NCBI GenBank assembly: GCA_037833965.1
Contig: AP031354.1
Span: forward strand, 2,582,001-2,646,000
Direction: 5' to 3'
Source of the DNA: Marchantia polymorpha subsp. ruderalis
Taxonomy: Eukaryota > Streptophyta > Marchantiopsida > Marchantiales > Marchantiaceae
DNA: 64,000 bases
Shown here: piece after piece, positions 42,831 to 54,625 of the stretch
Layout of the letters: each line of letters begins with the position of its first letter
How positions within the stretch are numbered: the first letter of the stretch is position 1
Made by a program: the position numbers and the translations under genes
The notes under the pieces: generated by a model
The model's database searches: none
Seen by the model: the letters and a program-made list of their open reading frames with translations, nothing else
Told to the model about the DNA's origin: nothing

Positions 42831-45800
42831 TGTGGTACCCCACTTTTGGCAATTTTGAGGAAATTAAAACATTTTTGGAAAACTGTACCCTGGCAGCATT
42901 GTAAATAGCCTTCGGTACGTCAAAACAGAGTGAATCCGGAAGATCGCGGGGATTCTCGAGGGATCTTGTAGAATCTGGGATTTGGGGTGCCGCAGTAAGG
43001 ACAGGCACCATCCTCCCTGCGAGCTCTGCAGTTAGGATCTCTACGGCGCAAGGCGCAAAACCCGCCTTCGGAGGTTGCGTCCGCGGCTGTAGGGAAACCC
43101 CCGTAATTAGGTAAACCCTCGGGCGCCTTGACCAAGTTAGGGGCACGTTGGAAAGAGCTCGACGCGCTGATTCTAACGAGCCCAAGAACGCTTGGAACGG
43201 ATGAGGACTTAGGGAGTTATCGCTACTGGAAGAAACGGAGGCGGTCGCCTACGGCGGAAGGAGTTCGCCACCGGCGCGAATTCCGCCTACGCGGAAGGGG
43301 GATTCAAGTTTTGTCCTATGCGCGGACGAAGACGTTCGCCTGTGCACAGGCGAAGTAGGGTTAGGGAAGGCGCGAAGTCCGCCTACGCACAGGCGTTCGC
43401 CTGTGCACAGGCACTTCGGCGTCGGCGGAAAATCCTCCTTGGGCCCTAGAAATGCGCCTTGTGAGGTAGAAAGTGTACGGCGCCTTCCGCGCCAGAGCAG
43501 CGCCGCGTACGTCGGTAGAGCCGCCAGAGTAATCCGATCGGTACGGACCGTGCGGACGGCACGGGTGGATGCGCTCTTGGACGGACGGAGTTGCGGCGGT
43601 GGAAGCGCCGACGGAGAGACAAGGAACGGACAGACTGGACGGAGACGGCTGACCACGGTCAACGCCTTCCGCGCCAGCGCAGCGCCGCGGACGGAATTCG
43701 CCTGCGCACAGGCGAACGCCTGTGCACAAGAGGATGAGGTTCCGCACCGGCGGAGAATCCGCCGAGACTCCTGCCTGCGCACAGGCAGGAGTTGAATTTT
43801 TGTCCGACATGCGGACACACGCGTCAAGGCAGAGGGAGATTGGCCGAGGGACGGTACGAACAAGTGTACCGCGCAAGGCGGAAAACTCGCCTTCGGCGCT
43901 ACGCCCCAATGTCCGCAGGGTGACACGCTCACGGAGTTCAAATCCGCCAATTCGAGCGTGAGAGTTTAATCGACGACGGCGGAGCGTGAAGCCGCGCGTG
44001 AGAGCGAAGACCGTTCCAGCGTACAGCCGGCGCGGCCATCAAGTGAGACGTTCTTCACGACCAAGAGCCGACCATGACCTTCGACCGGGCGGCGGAGAAC
44101 GTCCCATTCTTGAATTCGCGATTCCAATCTCTTGTGCGCGCTGCGCGCATCCATCTGCTGGCTGCGGAACATTCTCGACGTCGTCGCACAGGAGATTTCT
44201 TGTTGATTGAGGGAGAAGTGAGTGCGCGTGATTTGGAATTGAGAGCGATTAGAGTTTGCCGAGAGAGAAAGAAGCACGGGCGGTGCGGAAGTAGAATGAG
44301 CGGGCGAGCGAACCCCAGGAACGCAATGACGAGACCGAGCAGATTGCGGATGGTACCACTTCGCCTGCCGCAGAACGGGCTGCGCGCTTTCGAGGAGCGC
44401 TTAATAGCAAGAAAGCTCGATTTCTTGCTATGGGGATGGAATTACATCTGTGCGAATATGGTGCGCGAGTGGCTAGAGCCACAGGGACCACCCTCGCGCG
44501 GATTGCGTCCGCATGTTGATCGGTGGACAGTCCAAGATTGGGCGCAGGCGTTGGGAAGATGTGCTGGCATGCCAGGGCATCTCCTTTTCGACAGCGAGAG
44601 CATCAAGGTGACCAAGCAAGAAGAGGCGCAATTTGTGGAGCTGTTCAAGACCGGGAGGTCTACCAAGAATGGGTACAGGACCCGTGATTACAAGGATCGA
44701 TTTCGCCGGACTCTGTCCGCGGCGCTGATGCAATTACTGCAGCCGCACCGCGCCTGCTACATCACATTGTGGCAAGTCTCTTTTGTGGAGTGCGTCATCG
44801 AGGGAACTCCAATTCACTGGGCGAGCATCCTGCACAGGGTGATGCGACAGCACGCGTTTGAGGAGAAGGGGGGAACTCTAAACCATCTTTCTCCTTTCCT
44901 CATCAATTTTTATCGACAGCGGAATTGTTTGACAGCGGCAGAGCTTGAACATTTTCCGCCATTGTCCATCGACCATCCCGGGAAGTATGTGCGGGAGAAC
45001 GAGGTCGATACTGATGCAGAGGAGTCACAGACTTCTACCCCATCAAGACGGAACGACGAAGGGAGACACACCCCTGCAGCGCGAGTGCCGCGGAAGCGGC
45101 GATGGAGGGAAGAGTCTGAAGAGGAGCAGCATCAAGAACCCTCTGCTCCCATTCGACCGCGGCCGCTGTGCGAGCCATACAGCCGGCCGAAGCAGAAGGC
45201 ACGCAGACTGGTGTTACCAGCTGACAGTGCGGACACGGCGACGATTGCGACGGAGATAGGAAGTGCGTCGCCAGAGAGGCGAGAGGAAGCGCGGACGACC
45301 GCAGGAGCAACGGGCCACGCTGCAACCTCGTCGGGAGAGAGGCCGCCTACGGGCCAAGGGCCTCCGGAGTTACCACGTGCGATGCGGACAGACGTTCCGT
45401 TTGCGCACAGGCGAACCTCCGCGGACGGACGAGCCTCCGCGGACCGGCGAACACAAGTGGACGTGGATCTACGCTTACGCGTGGGAAGGAGCAGTCCGCC
45501 TGTGCACAGGCGCTCACCTGTGCACAAGTCGCCTGTGCACAGGTCGCCTGTGCACAGGACACCTCCGCACGTGCCGCCTGTGCACAGGCAAGAATCACCC
45601 CCGTTCCAACGCAGGAAGGGGAAGGAGCCGGCGGAAGAACCGCCTACGAGACACCGGCCCTCGGGGCCAGACCCTCCGGCGCACCACGCGCCGCAATTTG
45701 CGCCTTCGGCGCCAGGGCCTTCGAGCCGAGGAGATACGAGCAGAGAGCGTGCGGGTGCGACCTCCGAGTGCGACCTCCGAGTGCGCTCCGAGTGGACACT

Positions 45801-45954
45801 TGCAGTATTTCTGGGAGTGACAGTTGCCTGAGAATTCAAACTCCTCAATAGTCTGTTAAAACGTGACACTTTGTACCCTGTGTGTTCCTCTGTCCCTGTG
45901 GGTTCGACCTTTCTACCACTATATTGCAGTTTTAGCCTTTAGTGGGTTATTACA
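42831..45954 (+). repeat. LTR2, shared and internally deleted (3,124 bp)
   Basis: Both ends are normal. A deletion of about 2.1 kb joins the LTR ORF at about 45,751 to U5, next to a duplicated GTGCGACCTCCGA unit. It removes the coiled-coil coding part, the TATA box, R and part of U5, so internal2 has no LTR promoter of its own. Confidence 0.92.
44074..45751 (+). pseudogene. LTR-encoded protein in LTR2, C-terminally truncated
   Basis: The conserved N-terminal domain and most of the SPVHR region are open and nearly identical to LTR1. The frame runs into U5 sequence after the deletion and stops at 45,831 with foreign residues. No coiled coil is left. Confidence 0.88.
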
Positions 45955-45976
45955 TAAGAAGCCGACAACTTCTTTT

Positions 45977-45994
45977 TGGCGCCGCTGCCGGGGA
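45977..45994 (+). other. Primer binding site of internal2
   Basis: Identical to the site at 37,057 and placed the same 22 bases after the LTR edge. Confidence 0.87.
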
Positions 45995-46040
45995 CAGTTG
46001 CGTCAACACCGGGGTTTTTACGAGCAGCCATGCTCGGTGA

Positions 46041-47336
46041 ATGTCGACTGGGGCTGGCGGGAGCAACCTAAGTGCTAGAGCTGTCCGCAAGTTCCGACGA
46101 GATTCAGAGAAGGCCGTGGAAGAGACACGGCGTCAAAACAAGAAAACACCAAAAAGAGTACCTAAGCCTAGTTCGGCCGACATCCTTGGGGAACCTACCC
46201 CCGACGACTCGGAACCAAACTTGGTGCTTACAGTTCTACTAGATATTCCTTGCACGGACCCGCCTAGTGAAGTAGAACCGACCGCCCGAGAACCGTCGAC
46301 AGACACACCGATGGCGGACGGACAAGCCAATGTGCGGCTACCTCAGCCGATTACTAAACATTCCTACCCGAAGTACAAAGGGAGTGGGGATGACGACGAT
46401 GCAGATTCATACATCAAGTTGTTCGAGTCGGTGTCTATTGCCAATCGCGAGATCGCAGACGACGACCGACTAAGGATCTTTCCAAGCCTTCTGCGGAAGA
46501 AAGCGAGGAGTTGGTACAATCACGAGAGCATCGATCCGACTGGGTTGACAACATGGGCCCAGCTGAAGGAGAAGTTCCTTCGCCGCTTCCGCGAGCTCGG
46601 CTACGACAGCCGGGTTTTGACAAAGTTACGTAATTTGCAGCGAGAGAAGAAGGAGAGTCTGCGTGACTACACTGAGAGATTTCTGGACCTCCTCGACAGA
46701 ATACCGAAAACAGGACCAGGGTCCCCTTTCTCGGTACAACAAGCTGTGGATTGGTACGTGACCGGTTTAACTCGGGAGATGGAGACTTTTTGCCGACGTA
46801 GCAAGTGCGACACTATTGAGGATGTGATTGCATCGGCAGAAGCCTTCGAAACTTCCACTCTCAACCGAAGAGGGAGAGAGAGACGGGAGTCAAAGGAGCG
46901 AAAACCGAAGGGAGGGCGAAGACGACGTAGAGGTACAACTCCGTCATCGGAGGAATCGTCTTCGGACGAGAACCGTTCTTCATCCGAAGAAGAGGAAACC
47001 TCATCGTCGGAGGAGGAGAAGAAGAGGAAGAAGCATGGGTCAGCGAAGAAAAAGGGCATCCGACGAGTGACTACGGACAGAGCGCCGGGAGATATAGCTT
47101 CGAAGATGGAGACCCTTGTGAAGGACTTCGCCGATCTCAAGGTTCAAGTGGTAGGCGGGCATGATCGCCGAAAATCACCCGGGAGAGTGCGAGCGAACTT
47201 ATGGTGTACTACGTGCGGGGCGGTGGGACATGCAAACACCGAGTGCCTTACCACCCGGCCGTCATATCCAGTCAACGCTGTAGAGTGGGCGCAACCGTAC
47301 TATGGAGAGCACCCTCAGTACTATGGAGAGGCTAGC
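46041..47336 (+). pseudogene. gag of internal2, first segment
   Basis: 432 codons of gag, ending exactly at the first zinc-knuckle region and the CTAGC target site of the family-B LTR. The frame resumes at 52,210. The segments at 46,041-47,336, 52,210-53,618 and 59,021-59,147 add up to 2,832 bp, the intact length. Confidence 0.9.
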
Positions 47337-48692
47337 TGTGGTAACACGCTTTTTGTTTTTTTTGCAGAATTTAAACAATTTTAGAAAACTAGTACCAAAG
47401 CAGTGTTTGTAGCTAGAGAAGGGTACGCTAAATAGAGTGGATTGATGAGATCGTCACGAGGGCACAAAGAATCACGTAGTCGGATGTACCAACGCCAACG
47501 TCTTCGGCGCCTTCGGCAAAAGCTTCTTTTTGAGGTGTCTCTACTCACGCGCCTTTAGCGTATAAGGAAGCTACGCTTCCGGCGCAGACACCCCAGGAGG
47601 AGGTTTTGCTAAAGACGTCAGGAGAAGGGCCCGGACCTCTAAAGGCATCCGACCATGAGTGCGCCTTCGGCGAAGCGCCGCTAGCGCGGAAAGGGAAAAC
47701 CTTCATAACAATCGGGATACACGGTAGATCCAGTTGGTTGAAGTTGCATTAGAAAGAGCTCGGGACGCTCGTTCTAACGAGTCCAAGAGCGCCGGAGATG
47801 GATCAGGAATGGAGAAGTTATGAGCGTCGGAGAACTCGTAGCCGGACATGCGCCGTTCGCGCTAGGGTTCACAGCCGGAAAGGATTCCCCGTACGCCCTC
47901 GGCGATGCGCCTTCGGCGGAATCACGCGCTCACAGGAGGAAACCAACTCAGAGTCGGAAGCGCCCTTGGCGGCTGTTCATGGAAGGAAAGCGCCGGTCGG
48001 ATGTACGCCTCCGACGTGGCGCTGACGGCCGGATGCGCTGGCATGAGTTGCGCTGACGGATATGCGCTGGCAGCAACGAACGAGGCATAAAGGACAAAAT
48101 AGGCGGTACGACTGCGCGCCGGCGTAATCCGCTCCGGCTGGATGTGCGCCTCCATCAAGGCGCCGACGGATAATGAACGCACCAGCGGCGACACACCTCC
48201 GGAGAAGGGCGGGTTAGGAAAAGACAACAGGGCCGACGTATACCCTGCAGCGGACTCGAGTCCGGAAGGTGGCGGCGGCGGGAGAATTCAACGTTTAAGC
48301 ATGCGAATGCGCGCAATGCGGGGACGTGAATTCGCGCATGCAAAGGGCGAACCGTTAAGCCGTATAGCCGGCTGCGTACGTTGCAACCAGTAAGAACGTT
48401 GGACGTTCTTGAAATCGGAGAAGAAAAGACTGCGCTCCAGTCTCATTCTCTCATTCTTGACTTTGCGATTTCCAGTTCCAAGATTACGCGGAAGGGCGGA
48501 GCGACCTGCAGTGAGAGTAGAGAGTGCGGAGACGAGTTGCCCAAGGATCTTGGCGGACCTTGACAGAATTGGGAGTAGCGATCTTGAACGAGCGCAGAGA
48601 GAGTGAGCAGTCAGTGCTTGAGTGGCCGACGCGCAGTGGCGATTGTGAGAGAGTGAGCGAAAGGGAGAACGTTTGTGTGTGCAGGCAACGCA
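47337..48692 (+). other. Family-B U3 upstream of the ORF
   Basis: No gene. Contains GCGCCTTCGGCG-type palindromes at about 47,505, 47,661 and 47,906, as in family A, but no CCTGTGCACAGG units. Short frames on both strands look like chance. Confidence 0.6.
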
Positions 48693-51248
48693 ATGTCGAA
48701 GGTTCCCCAACTGCGAGTGTCTCCACTCAGGGTGCCGCAGATCGGTCTACGCGCATTTCAAGATGTGCTGACGAGGCTGAAGCTCGATTTTCTCCTCTGG
48801 GGGTGGAATTGGACGTGTCCGGAGATGGTGCGCGAGTATCTGCAAGAGAGACACAAGCCTTCTCGCGGATTTCGCCCACACCCAGAGAGATGGGAAATTT
48901 GCAATTGGGCGCAGGTGTTGGGCAGGTGTGCCGGCGAGGAAGGGGATCTCCTCTTCGAGGCCGACAGCGTGAAAGTGTCCCAGGAGGAAGAAGTCTCTTA
49001 CAATGAGCTCTTCAAGGTGGCTAGACATCCCAAGAACGGTTTCCGGACTCGGGATTACAAGGATCGATTGCGGAGAAATGTCGCGACAGCATTGCTGCAG
49101 ATATTGCAGCCGACCAAGACCGCTTACATGCATGGTTGGCAGGTAGAGTTCGTGGAGCTAGTGTTGTCAGGAGCTCCGGTGCATTGGGCACGACTCCTGT
49201 GGAAGGTGACGCGCCAACATGCGCAAGAAGAGAGGGGAGGAACGCTCAATCATCTATCGCCTTACTTAATCGTGTTTTACCGGGCGATGGGATGTTTGAC
49301 GAATGCTGAGAAAACTCGGTTTCCGCAGCTGAGCCGGTCTTATCCAGGTAGATATTCGAGGGAGGCCGAAGTAGACACGGATCCGGACGAGGAACCTGCC
49401 AGTACGCCTCCGGCTCCGGCTCCAGCCAGAGCAGCAGAAGAACGGCGAAGTGAGCGCATTCCGCGCAAGCGGAAGTGGGATGAGAGACCTGAGGACAAGC
49501 AGCCGGAAGTACCAGCTGCGCCGACTCGTGGTCGGCCCACCCCCGAGCCTCACAGTCGACCAAAACAGAGGGCACGCAGAATGCCAACTGTTACTGAGGG
49601 GACCAGGCGAACTCCGCCCCGGCGGAATCTCACCCAGGAAGAGATAATTGCTCAGGTCCTAGGGAAGACGGCAGAAACCTCTGCACAGAAGGCACCACGG
49701 CCTTCGGGAGGAGATGGACGGACTGACGACCGGCCGACTGCGAGTCGGATGACTGAAGGTCGACAAGCGGAAGGAAGGCCAACTGAACGGCGCGTTGAAC
49801 CGAACAGCAGGCCGGAAGCGGAAGAGAGTTTGGCTGACGAGCCAACAATCCTTAGAGGGTCGTCTTCGGCGGAAGGCACTTCTGGAAGAACGCCCCCAAC
49901 AAGCAGGCCAAGTGGAGTCAAGACGCGCAGGGTGTATCCGACTCCCAGTCGGACAACTGCTGGTCGGCCGACTGCGAGTCGGACAACAGAGAGTCAGCCG
50001 GATTCGCCGACTGCGAGACGGATGGAGCCAACAACCAGTGTGCGGACGCCTTCGGCGGACGCACCTTCAGCAAGGACACCTTCCGCGCAGATTGCGCCGG
50101 AAGGACAGGCAGCAGAAGCGGGCGGTGCAAGAGTGACAAAAGTCACTACGGCGTCGACCCCTTCACAAACCGAAGATCGAGCCGGAACAGGGGCTCAAGC
50201 AGTGGGATCTCCCACTGCCCTGGATATTTTAGCAGGCAGTGGAGCAGCAGTCGCAGCAGAAGCTGCTGCGCGCCACAGTTCCAGGGAGTCGCCAAGGGAT
50301 TCGGTGGCGACTGAAATCCTCGAGACTGAGGATGAGACGAGCTCGGAAGAGCAAGAAGAGGATTCGGTGCAGAAAACGCCAACAGGGGTGCTGTGCGAAC
50401 AGATAGTTCCACTCCTGCGATATCTGGATCGCAAGACATCCAAATACGCAAGTGCCTTAAAACCGCAGTCTTATGTGGAGACAATCAGGCGAAGGACGAG
50501 GAGCAAGGTGGCAAGGTGGGCCTCTAGATGCGGAGTATATGTGGATAGGAACACCGCCCTCCGACAACACCTGGCGGTCACTCAGAAGCTGTACCAAGCC
50601 TTGCAGCAGCAGAAGGAGGATGCGGCGACGAAGAGTCAGGCGGAGGCCGAACTAATACGGGCAAAGATCGAGTCGGAACTGCAGGAGGAGCGGAGACAGA
50701 ACAAAGTCCTAGCAGCCGAGCTTGCGCGCCAGACGCGCGCCTTAGAGGAAAGTCAACGAGCCCGCAAGGAGGATGAGGAGTTGTTGTGCAACTTGCAAAC
50801 CGAGTGCTCGGATTTGAGGGCACAACGTGCGGATTTAGAAATGCAGCTGGCAGAGGTGGAGAGCAGCTGCAGGGTACGAGGAGAGTTGGCGGCACGGGTG
50901 ACTCGTTGTCTAAACGGATACACCCATTGGGAGGTGGCAGCTCAAGAGAGGGTCACACTCCGGGAGTTCGAGCTTCGGGCGGCGGCATTGACGGAGGGTG
51001 ATAGTCGGAGTCGGCGGCGAGTGGCGAGAAAATTAGAAACTTTCTTGTCGGGTGCGCGCGACACTATGGCGCACTTGCAGTCGGAAGTCACTGCAGCGCT
51101 CCGACGCCTGGGGTTACGCAGCCGGTCGGAAGACTGGCAAGGTAGAGACAGTAAGCGGAGCAGTCCGGCGCGCAGGAGGCGCAGCACCGGATCTGCTGAG
51201 TGCAGTAGAGTAGTTTGGTTTCGCGCAGATGCTGCGAGTGGTAGATAG
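48693..51248 (+). CDS. LTR-encoded protein, family B, intact (851 aa)
   Basis: Homologue of the family-A LTR protein with unknown function. An in-frame TGA at 48,654-48,656 prevents a longer reading, so the ATG at 48,693 in AACGCAATG is the natural start; it aligns with Met85 of family A. By hand, the block from PLRVPQIGLRAF to LGRCAG matches A at about 45 of 71 residues, and the block from WEVAAQERVTLREF to DWQGRD at about 55 of 74. The middle (about residues 240-560) is Arg/Pro/Thr-rich, has no SPVHR repeats and does not align. The coiled coil and the tail with RRRRSTGSAECS are kept. Conserved ends around a free middle indicate selection on the protein. The ORF ends 33 bp before the LTR TATA box, as in A. 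Confidence 0.85.
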   Translation: MSKVPQLRVSPLRVPQIGLRAFQDVLTRLKLDFLLWGWNWTCPEMVREYLQERHKPSRGFRPHPERWEICNWAQVLGRCAGEEGDLLFEADSVKVSQEEEVSYNELFKVARHPKNGFRTRDYKDRLRRNVATALLQILQPTKTAYMHGWQVEFVELVLSGAPVHWARLLWKVTRQHAQEERGGTLNHLSPYLIVFYRAMGCLTNAEKTRFPQLSRSYPGRYSREAEVDTDPDEEPASTPPAPAPARAAEERRSERIPRKRKWDERPEDKQPEVPAAPTRGRPTPEPHSRPKQRARRMPTVTEGTRRTPPRRNLTQEEIIAQVLGKTAETSAQKAPRPSGGDGRTDDRPTASRMTEGRQAEGRPTERRVEPNSRPEAEESLADEPTILRGSSSAEGTSGRTPPTSRPSGVKTRRVYPTPSRTTAGRPTASRTTESQPDSPTARRMEPTTSVRTPSADAPSARTPSAQIAPEGQAAEAGGARVTKVTTASTPSQTEDRAGTGAQAVGSPTALDILAGSGAAVAAEAAARHSSRESPRDSVATEILETEDETSSEEQEEDSVQKTPTGVLCEQIVPLLRYLDRKTSKYASALKPQSYVETIRRRTRSKVARWASRCGVYVDRNTALRQHLAVTQKLYQALQQQKEDAATKSQAEAELIRAKIESELQEERRQNKVLAAELARQTRALEESQRARKEDEELLCNLQTECSDLRAQRADLEMQLAEVESSCRVRGELAARVTRCLNGYTHWEVAAQERVTLREFELRAAALTEGDSRSRRRVARKLETFLSGARDTMAHLQSEVTAALRRLGLRSRSEDWQGRDSKRSSPARRRRSTGSAECSRVVWFRADAASGR

Positions 51249-51281
51249 GATAGCGTAGTGCTAGTTAGGATCTTTTGAGAG

Positions 51282-51291
51282 TATAAAGTAG
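51282..51291 (+). promoter_or_regulatory. Family-B LTR TATA box
   Basis: TATAAAGTAG followed by GAGGC-GTTTT-GCCTTG, a weaker version of the family-A hairpin at the same place. Confidence 0.7.
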
Positions 51292-52204
51292 ATCGAGGCG
51301 TTTTGCCTTGGGACTCTTCCAGTTTCGGAAGTGCAGATCAGGAACTCACTTTCTTGGCGTGTTTGTGCATTTTGGTCCTGGCACCACGTAGAGAAGCTGC
51401 AGCATAGCGAAGTTACCGTATGTTGTAGTTGAAGGCCTTCGGCTGAATGTTCAGAGCTAGCACCCGGTTAGAGACTTGAGTAGTGCGGATCTGCACCTGC
51501 GGGTGATTTCTGATGCTCAGAGCCGGCTGCGAGTTAGAGACTTGAACAGTTCCCCCTTACTCCTTCGAGTGACATATCCTGATTGTACTCCTACGGGAAG
51601 TTTCCCCTGAATGCCAATGTGAAGTTTCATTACTTCGTGTAAACCTTGGTTTGTAATTCAGGTTGTGTGTGTGTTACTGGATCGTGTTTTCAGTAAGTTC
51701 TCAGTCGGGTCTGCACTCCCTGCGTTTTGTGTGATAGTCGAGGGTGACGTCCACGGCGTACGTAGAGGCTTCGTTCCGAAGTGAGAAGTCCAGTCCGGGT
51801 ACCCCCGCTAGTTCCTGGCGGAAGGGCAGTAAAAGCCGGAGTGGGAGGCACTTCCTGCAGAACCTCTGAGTGAACTTGCGAGACACTTTCCTCCTGAAAT
51901 CCGAAGCGGAGGTCCTGACCGACCTCCGAGTTGTGCTTTTTGCCAGTTTCAGGTGTGTGTGTGTGTGTTGAGTGACCAAGCTGTACCGTGCATCCTCCGA
52001 GCATCCTCCGAGTTGAGATCCTCCTCCGAGTCGAGCCTCCGAGTCGAGCACTGCAGTATTTCTGGGAGTGACAGTCGCCTAGAATTCAAACTCTACCAAA
52101 AGTCTGTTAAATGTGACACTTTTACTCTGTGTGTTGCCTCTGTCCCTGTGGGTTCGATCTTTTTACCACCATACTGCAGTTTTAGCCTTTGGTGGGTTAT
52201 TACA
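51292..52204 (+). other. Family-B R-U5 leader
   Basis: No gene. Has the tandem GTTAGAGACTTGA motif (about 51,476 and 51,533), two TG runs, and the CAGTATTTCTGGGAGTGACA block once near 52,053. A short tandem of CCTCCGAG units lies at 51,988-52,050. Confidence 0.65.
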
Positions 52205-52209
52205 CTAGC

Positions 52210-53618
52210 GAAGAGACAGCCTACGCCGTCCAGTCGGTTCCTACCCCTCCTGCAGTTTCAGCAATGCAAGTCCCACGATATATTCCGGTGGATCGGGCCA
52301 CTACGGTACCTGTGAGGCGGAGAGCACCTCCAGGGACGTTTGACCCACCGCCACCGCGAGCTTGTTATAATTGCGGGGAAGTTGGGCACTTCTCACCGCA
52401 GTGTCCCCATCCAAAAAGGCGAAACGATTATGCTCCGACATGTAGTAATTGCAAGAAGGTCGGGCACACTGCGCCAGAGTGTGATCAGCCACCAGTCCCT
52501 CGGCCAGCGGTACGATTTGTGAACACTCCTGCCAAGGAGGACGTGCAAGTTAACTAGGTCGAAGTAGGTTCAGACGGGGATGGCGAAGACGAAGAATGGC
52601 CGGCTGAAGAGGTTATGTGCGCACGGGTCGAAACTCGTAGCTCCAAGAAATCCAAAGAGCAAGAGCGTGACACTCGCAAGCACGAACGGAGAACCGCCGA
52701 CCGGACGGGAAAAGGAAAGGAGAAGACATCCAGCAAGTCCGACTTGCGACCTGCTCGGAAGTCTTCGGCTACGCGAGAAACACCAGCAGTGCGCCCCCAG
52801 ACGGCAGTCGAGGACGAGCCAGTGCGCCTACTGAAACGGGACTATGCTCCGGATATCCGCAACGAGGTAACCAACCTGTTGAAGGAAGCGATCCGCACGC
52901 AAAAGGACCCACCGCGGCCAGACTTGACATCCTCCCTTGGGGCGAAGTTGGCAGCCACCGTGGAACCTCGCAGAGCGTCGCCGACCACGGCGACCCAACG
53001 CGCCCACTATGACTTGGTTGAAGATCTCGGGAGTCGAAAAGTGAACATCACGTTCAAGCAGCTCTTGGAGGACAATAAGACGTATCGGAGAATGTTGATG
53101 CTTTCGCTACGGCATCCGCGGAAGCCGCGCGCATCCGCATCCTCTCAAGTATATCAAGTGGAGAGCGAAGACCAAGGGCCACCCGAGATCGATGTGGAAA
53201 TAGCAGGGTGTTGTGTACGCAGAGCGCCAATCGACTCTGGATCAGGAGTCAACATAATGACGGAGGATACAGCGAGAGCCTTGGGGTTCAGTCAATACGA
53301 ACCCTCGAAGCGTGTGTTGAGATTAGCGGATCAGACGCGGAGAATGCCTGCAGGTATGCTGCGCAATGTCAAGACAACCATCGGGGGTGCGGACTTTCGG
53401 TTGACGTATATCATCCTTCAACCGATGATGAAGCAGGGCTATGACGTTCTGCTCGGGCGACCATGGCTATATGGTGCACAAGTCAGATGTGATTGGCGAA
53501 GACATCGCCTTAAGTTTCCTCATCCTTCGGAACCGACCAAAACCATTACGGTGCCCTGGAATAGGGTCAGGCACGAAGGAGAGACCCCATCGACAAGTGC
53601 AGGTTACACATCGGGCGA
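52210..53618 (+). pseudogene. gag-protease of internal2, second segment
   Basis: Resumes after the family-B LTR with EETAYAVQ in frame. It carries zinc knuckles two and three and the protease motif DSGSG. A CAG to TAG change at 52,555-52,557 interrupts it after the third knuckle. It is cut at GGCGA by a reverse solo LTR. Confidence 0.9.
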
Positions 53619-54579
53619 TGTAATAACCCACTAAAGGCTAAAACTGCAATATAGTGGTAGAAAGGTCGAACCCACAGGGACAGAGGAACACACAGGGTAC
53701 AAAGTGTCACGTTTTAACAGACTATTGAGGAGTTTGAATTCTCAGGCAACTGTCACTCCCAGAAATACTGCAAGTGTCCACTCGGAGCGCACTCGGAGGT
53801 CGCACAGTGCAGCGTAACACACACACACACACACCTGAAACTACAGAAACACAACCCAGAGATCCGTTAGGACCTCTACTTCAAGATTTCAGGGGGAAAG
53901 TCTCTCACGAGCACACTCGGCAAAGCTGCGGGCAGTGACTTCCAACTCCGGCTTTTACAACGCTTCCACTAGCTTGCTACTAGTGTAGGAAACCCGGTTT
54001 GGACTACCTACTTCGGATCGAAGTCACTCATACGCGGTGAACAACACTCTCAACTCACAAAACGCGCAGAGAACACAGGTCCGCACTGAAGGACTCACTG
54101 TGAAACATTCCAGTAACACAACAACAGTCTATTGAAGAGTTTGAATTCTCAGGCACTTGTCATTCCCAGAAATACTACAGGGGTTACCCTCAAGGTACCT
54201 GCTGCAGCGTAACCTGAATTTACAACCAAGGCTTACACGAAGTAGCAAAACTTCACTTTGGCATTCAGGGGAAAAATCCCAAGGAGTACAATCAGAAAGA
54301 AACACTCGAAGGTGTAGGGGCGAAACTGTTCAAGTATCTAACTAGTCACTGGCTCTTAGCATCGGCAGTCACCCGCAGGTGCAGATCCGAACTACTCAAG
54401 TCTCTAACCGATGTACTAGCTCTGAACATTCAACCGAAGGCCTTCAGCTACAAAATGCGGAACGCTAAGTTGTAACTCCTCGTGCGTGGTGACAGAACTC
54501 AAGGACACAAACACGCAAAGGAAATGGGTTCCTGATCTGCACTTCTGATGGGAAAGAACCCCAGGCAAAACGCCCGGAA

Positions 54580-54589
54580 CTATTTTATA
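54580..54589 (-). promoter_or_regulatory. LTR TATA box
   Basis: TATAAAATAG on the minus strand; the neighbouring hairpin has one mismatch in this copy. Confidence 0.7.
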
Positions 54590-54625
54590 CCTTCTAAGTC
54601 CTAACTAGCACTACACTGCACTACG

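Larger units (their letters stand above)
47337..52204 (+). mobile_element. Solo LTR of divergent family B (4,868 bp)
   Basis: Starts TGTGGTAACAC and ends GGTGGGTTATTACA, with perfect CTAGC duplication (47,332-47,336 and 52,205-52,209). The ends, TATA region, leader repeats and ORF are recognisably related to family A, but most of the sequence is too diverged to be the same family. Its internal region is not in the window. Confidence 0.93.
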
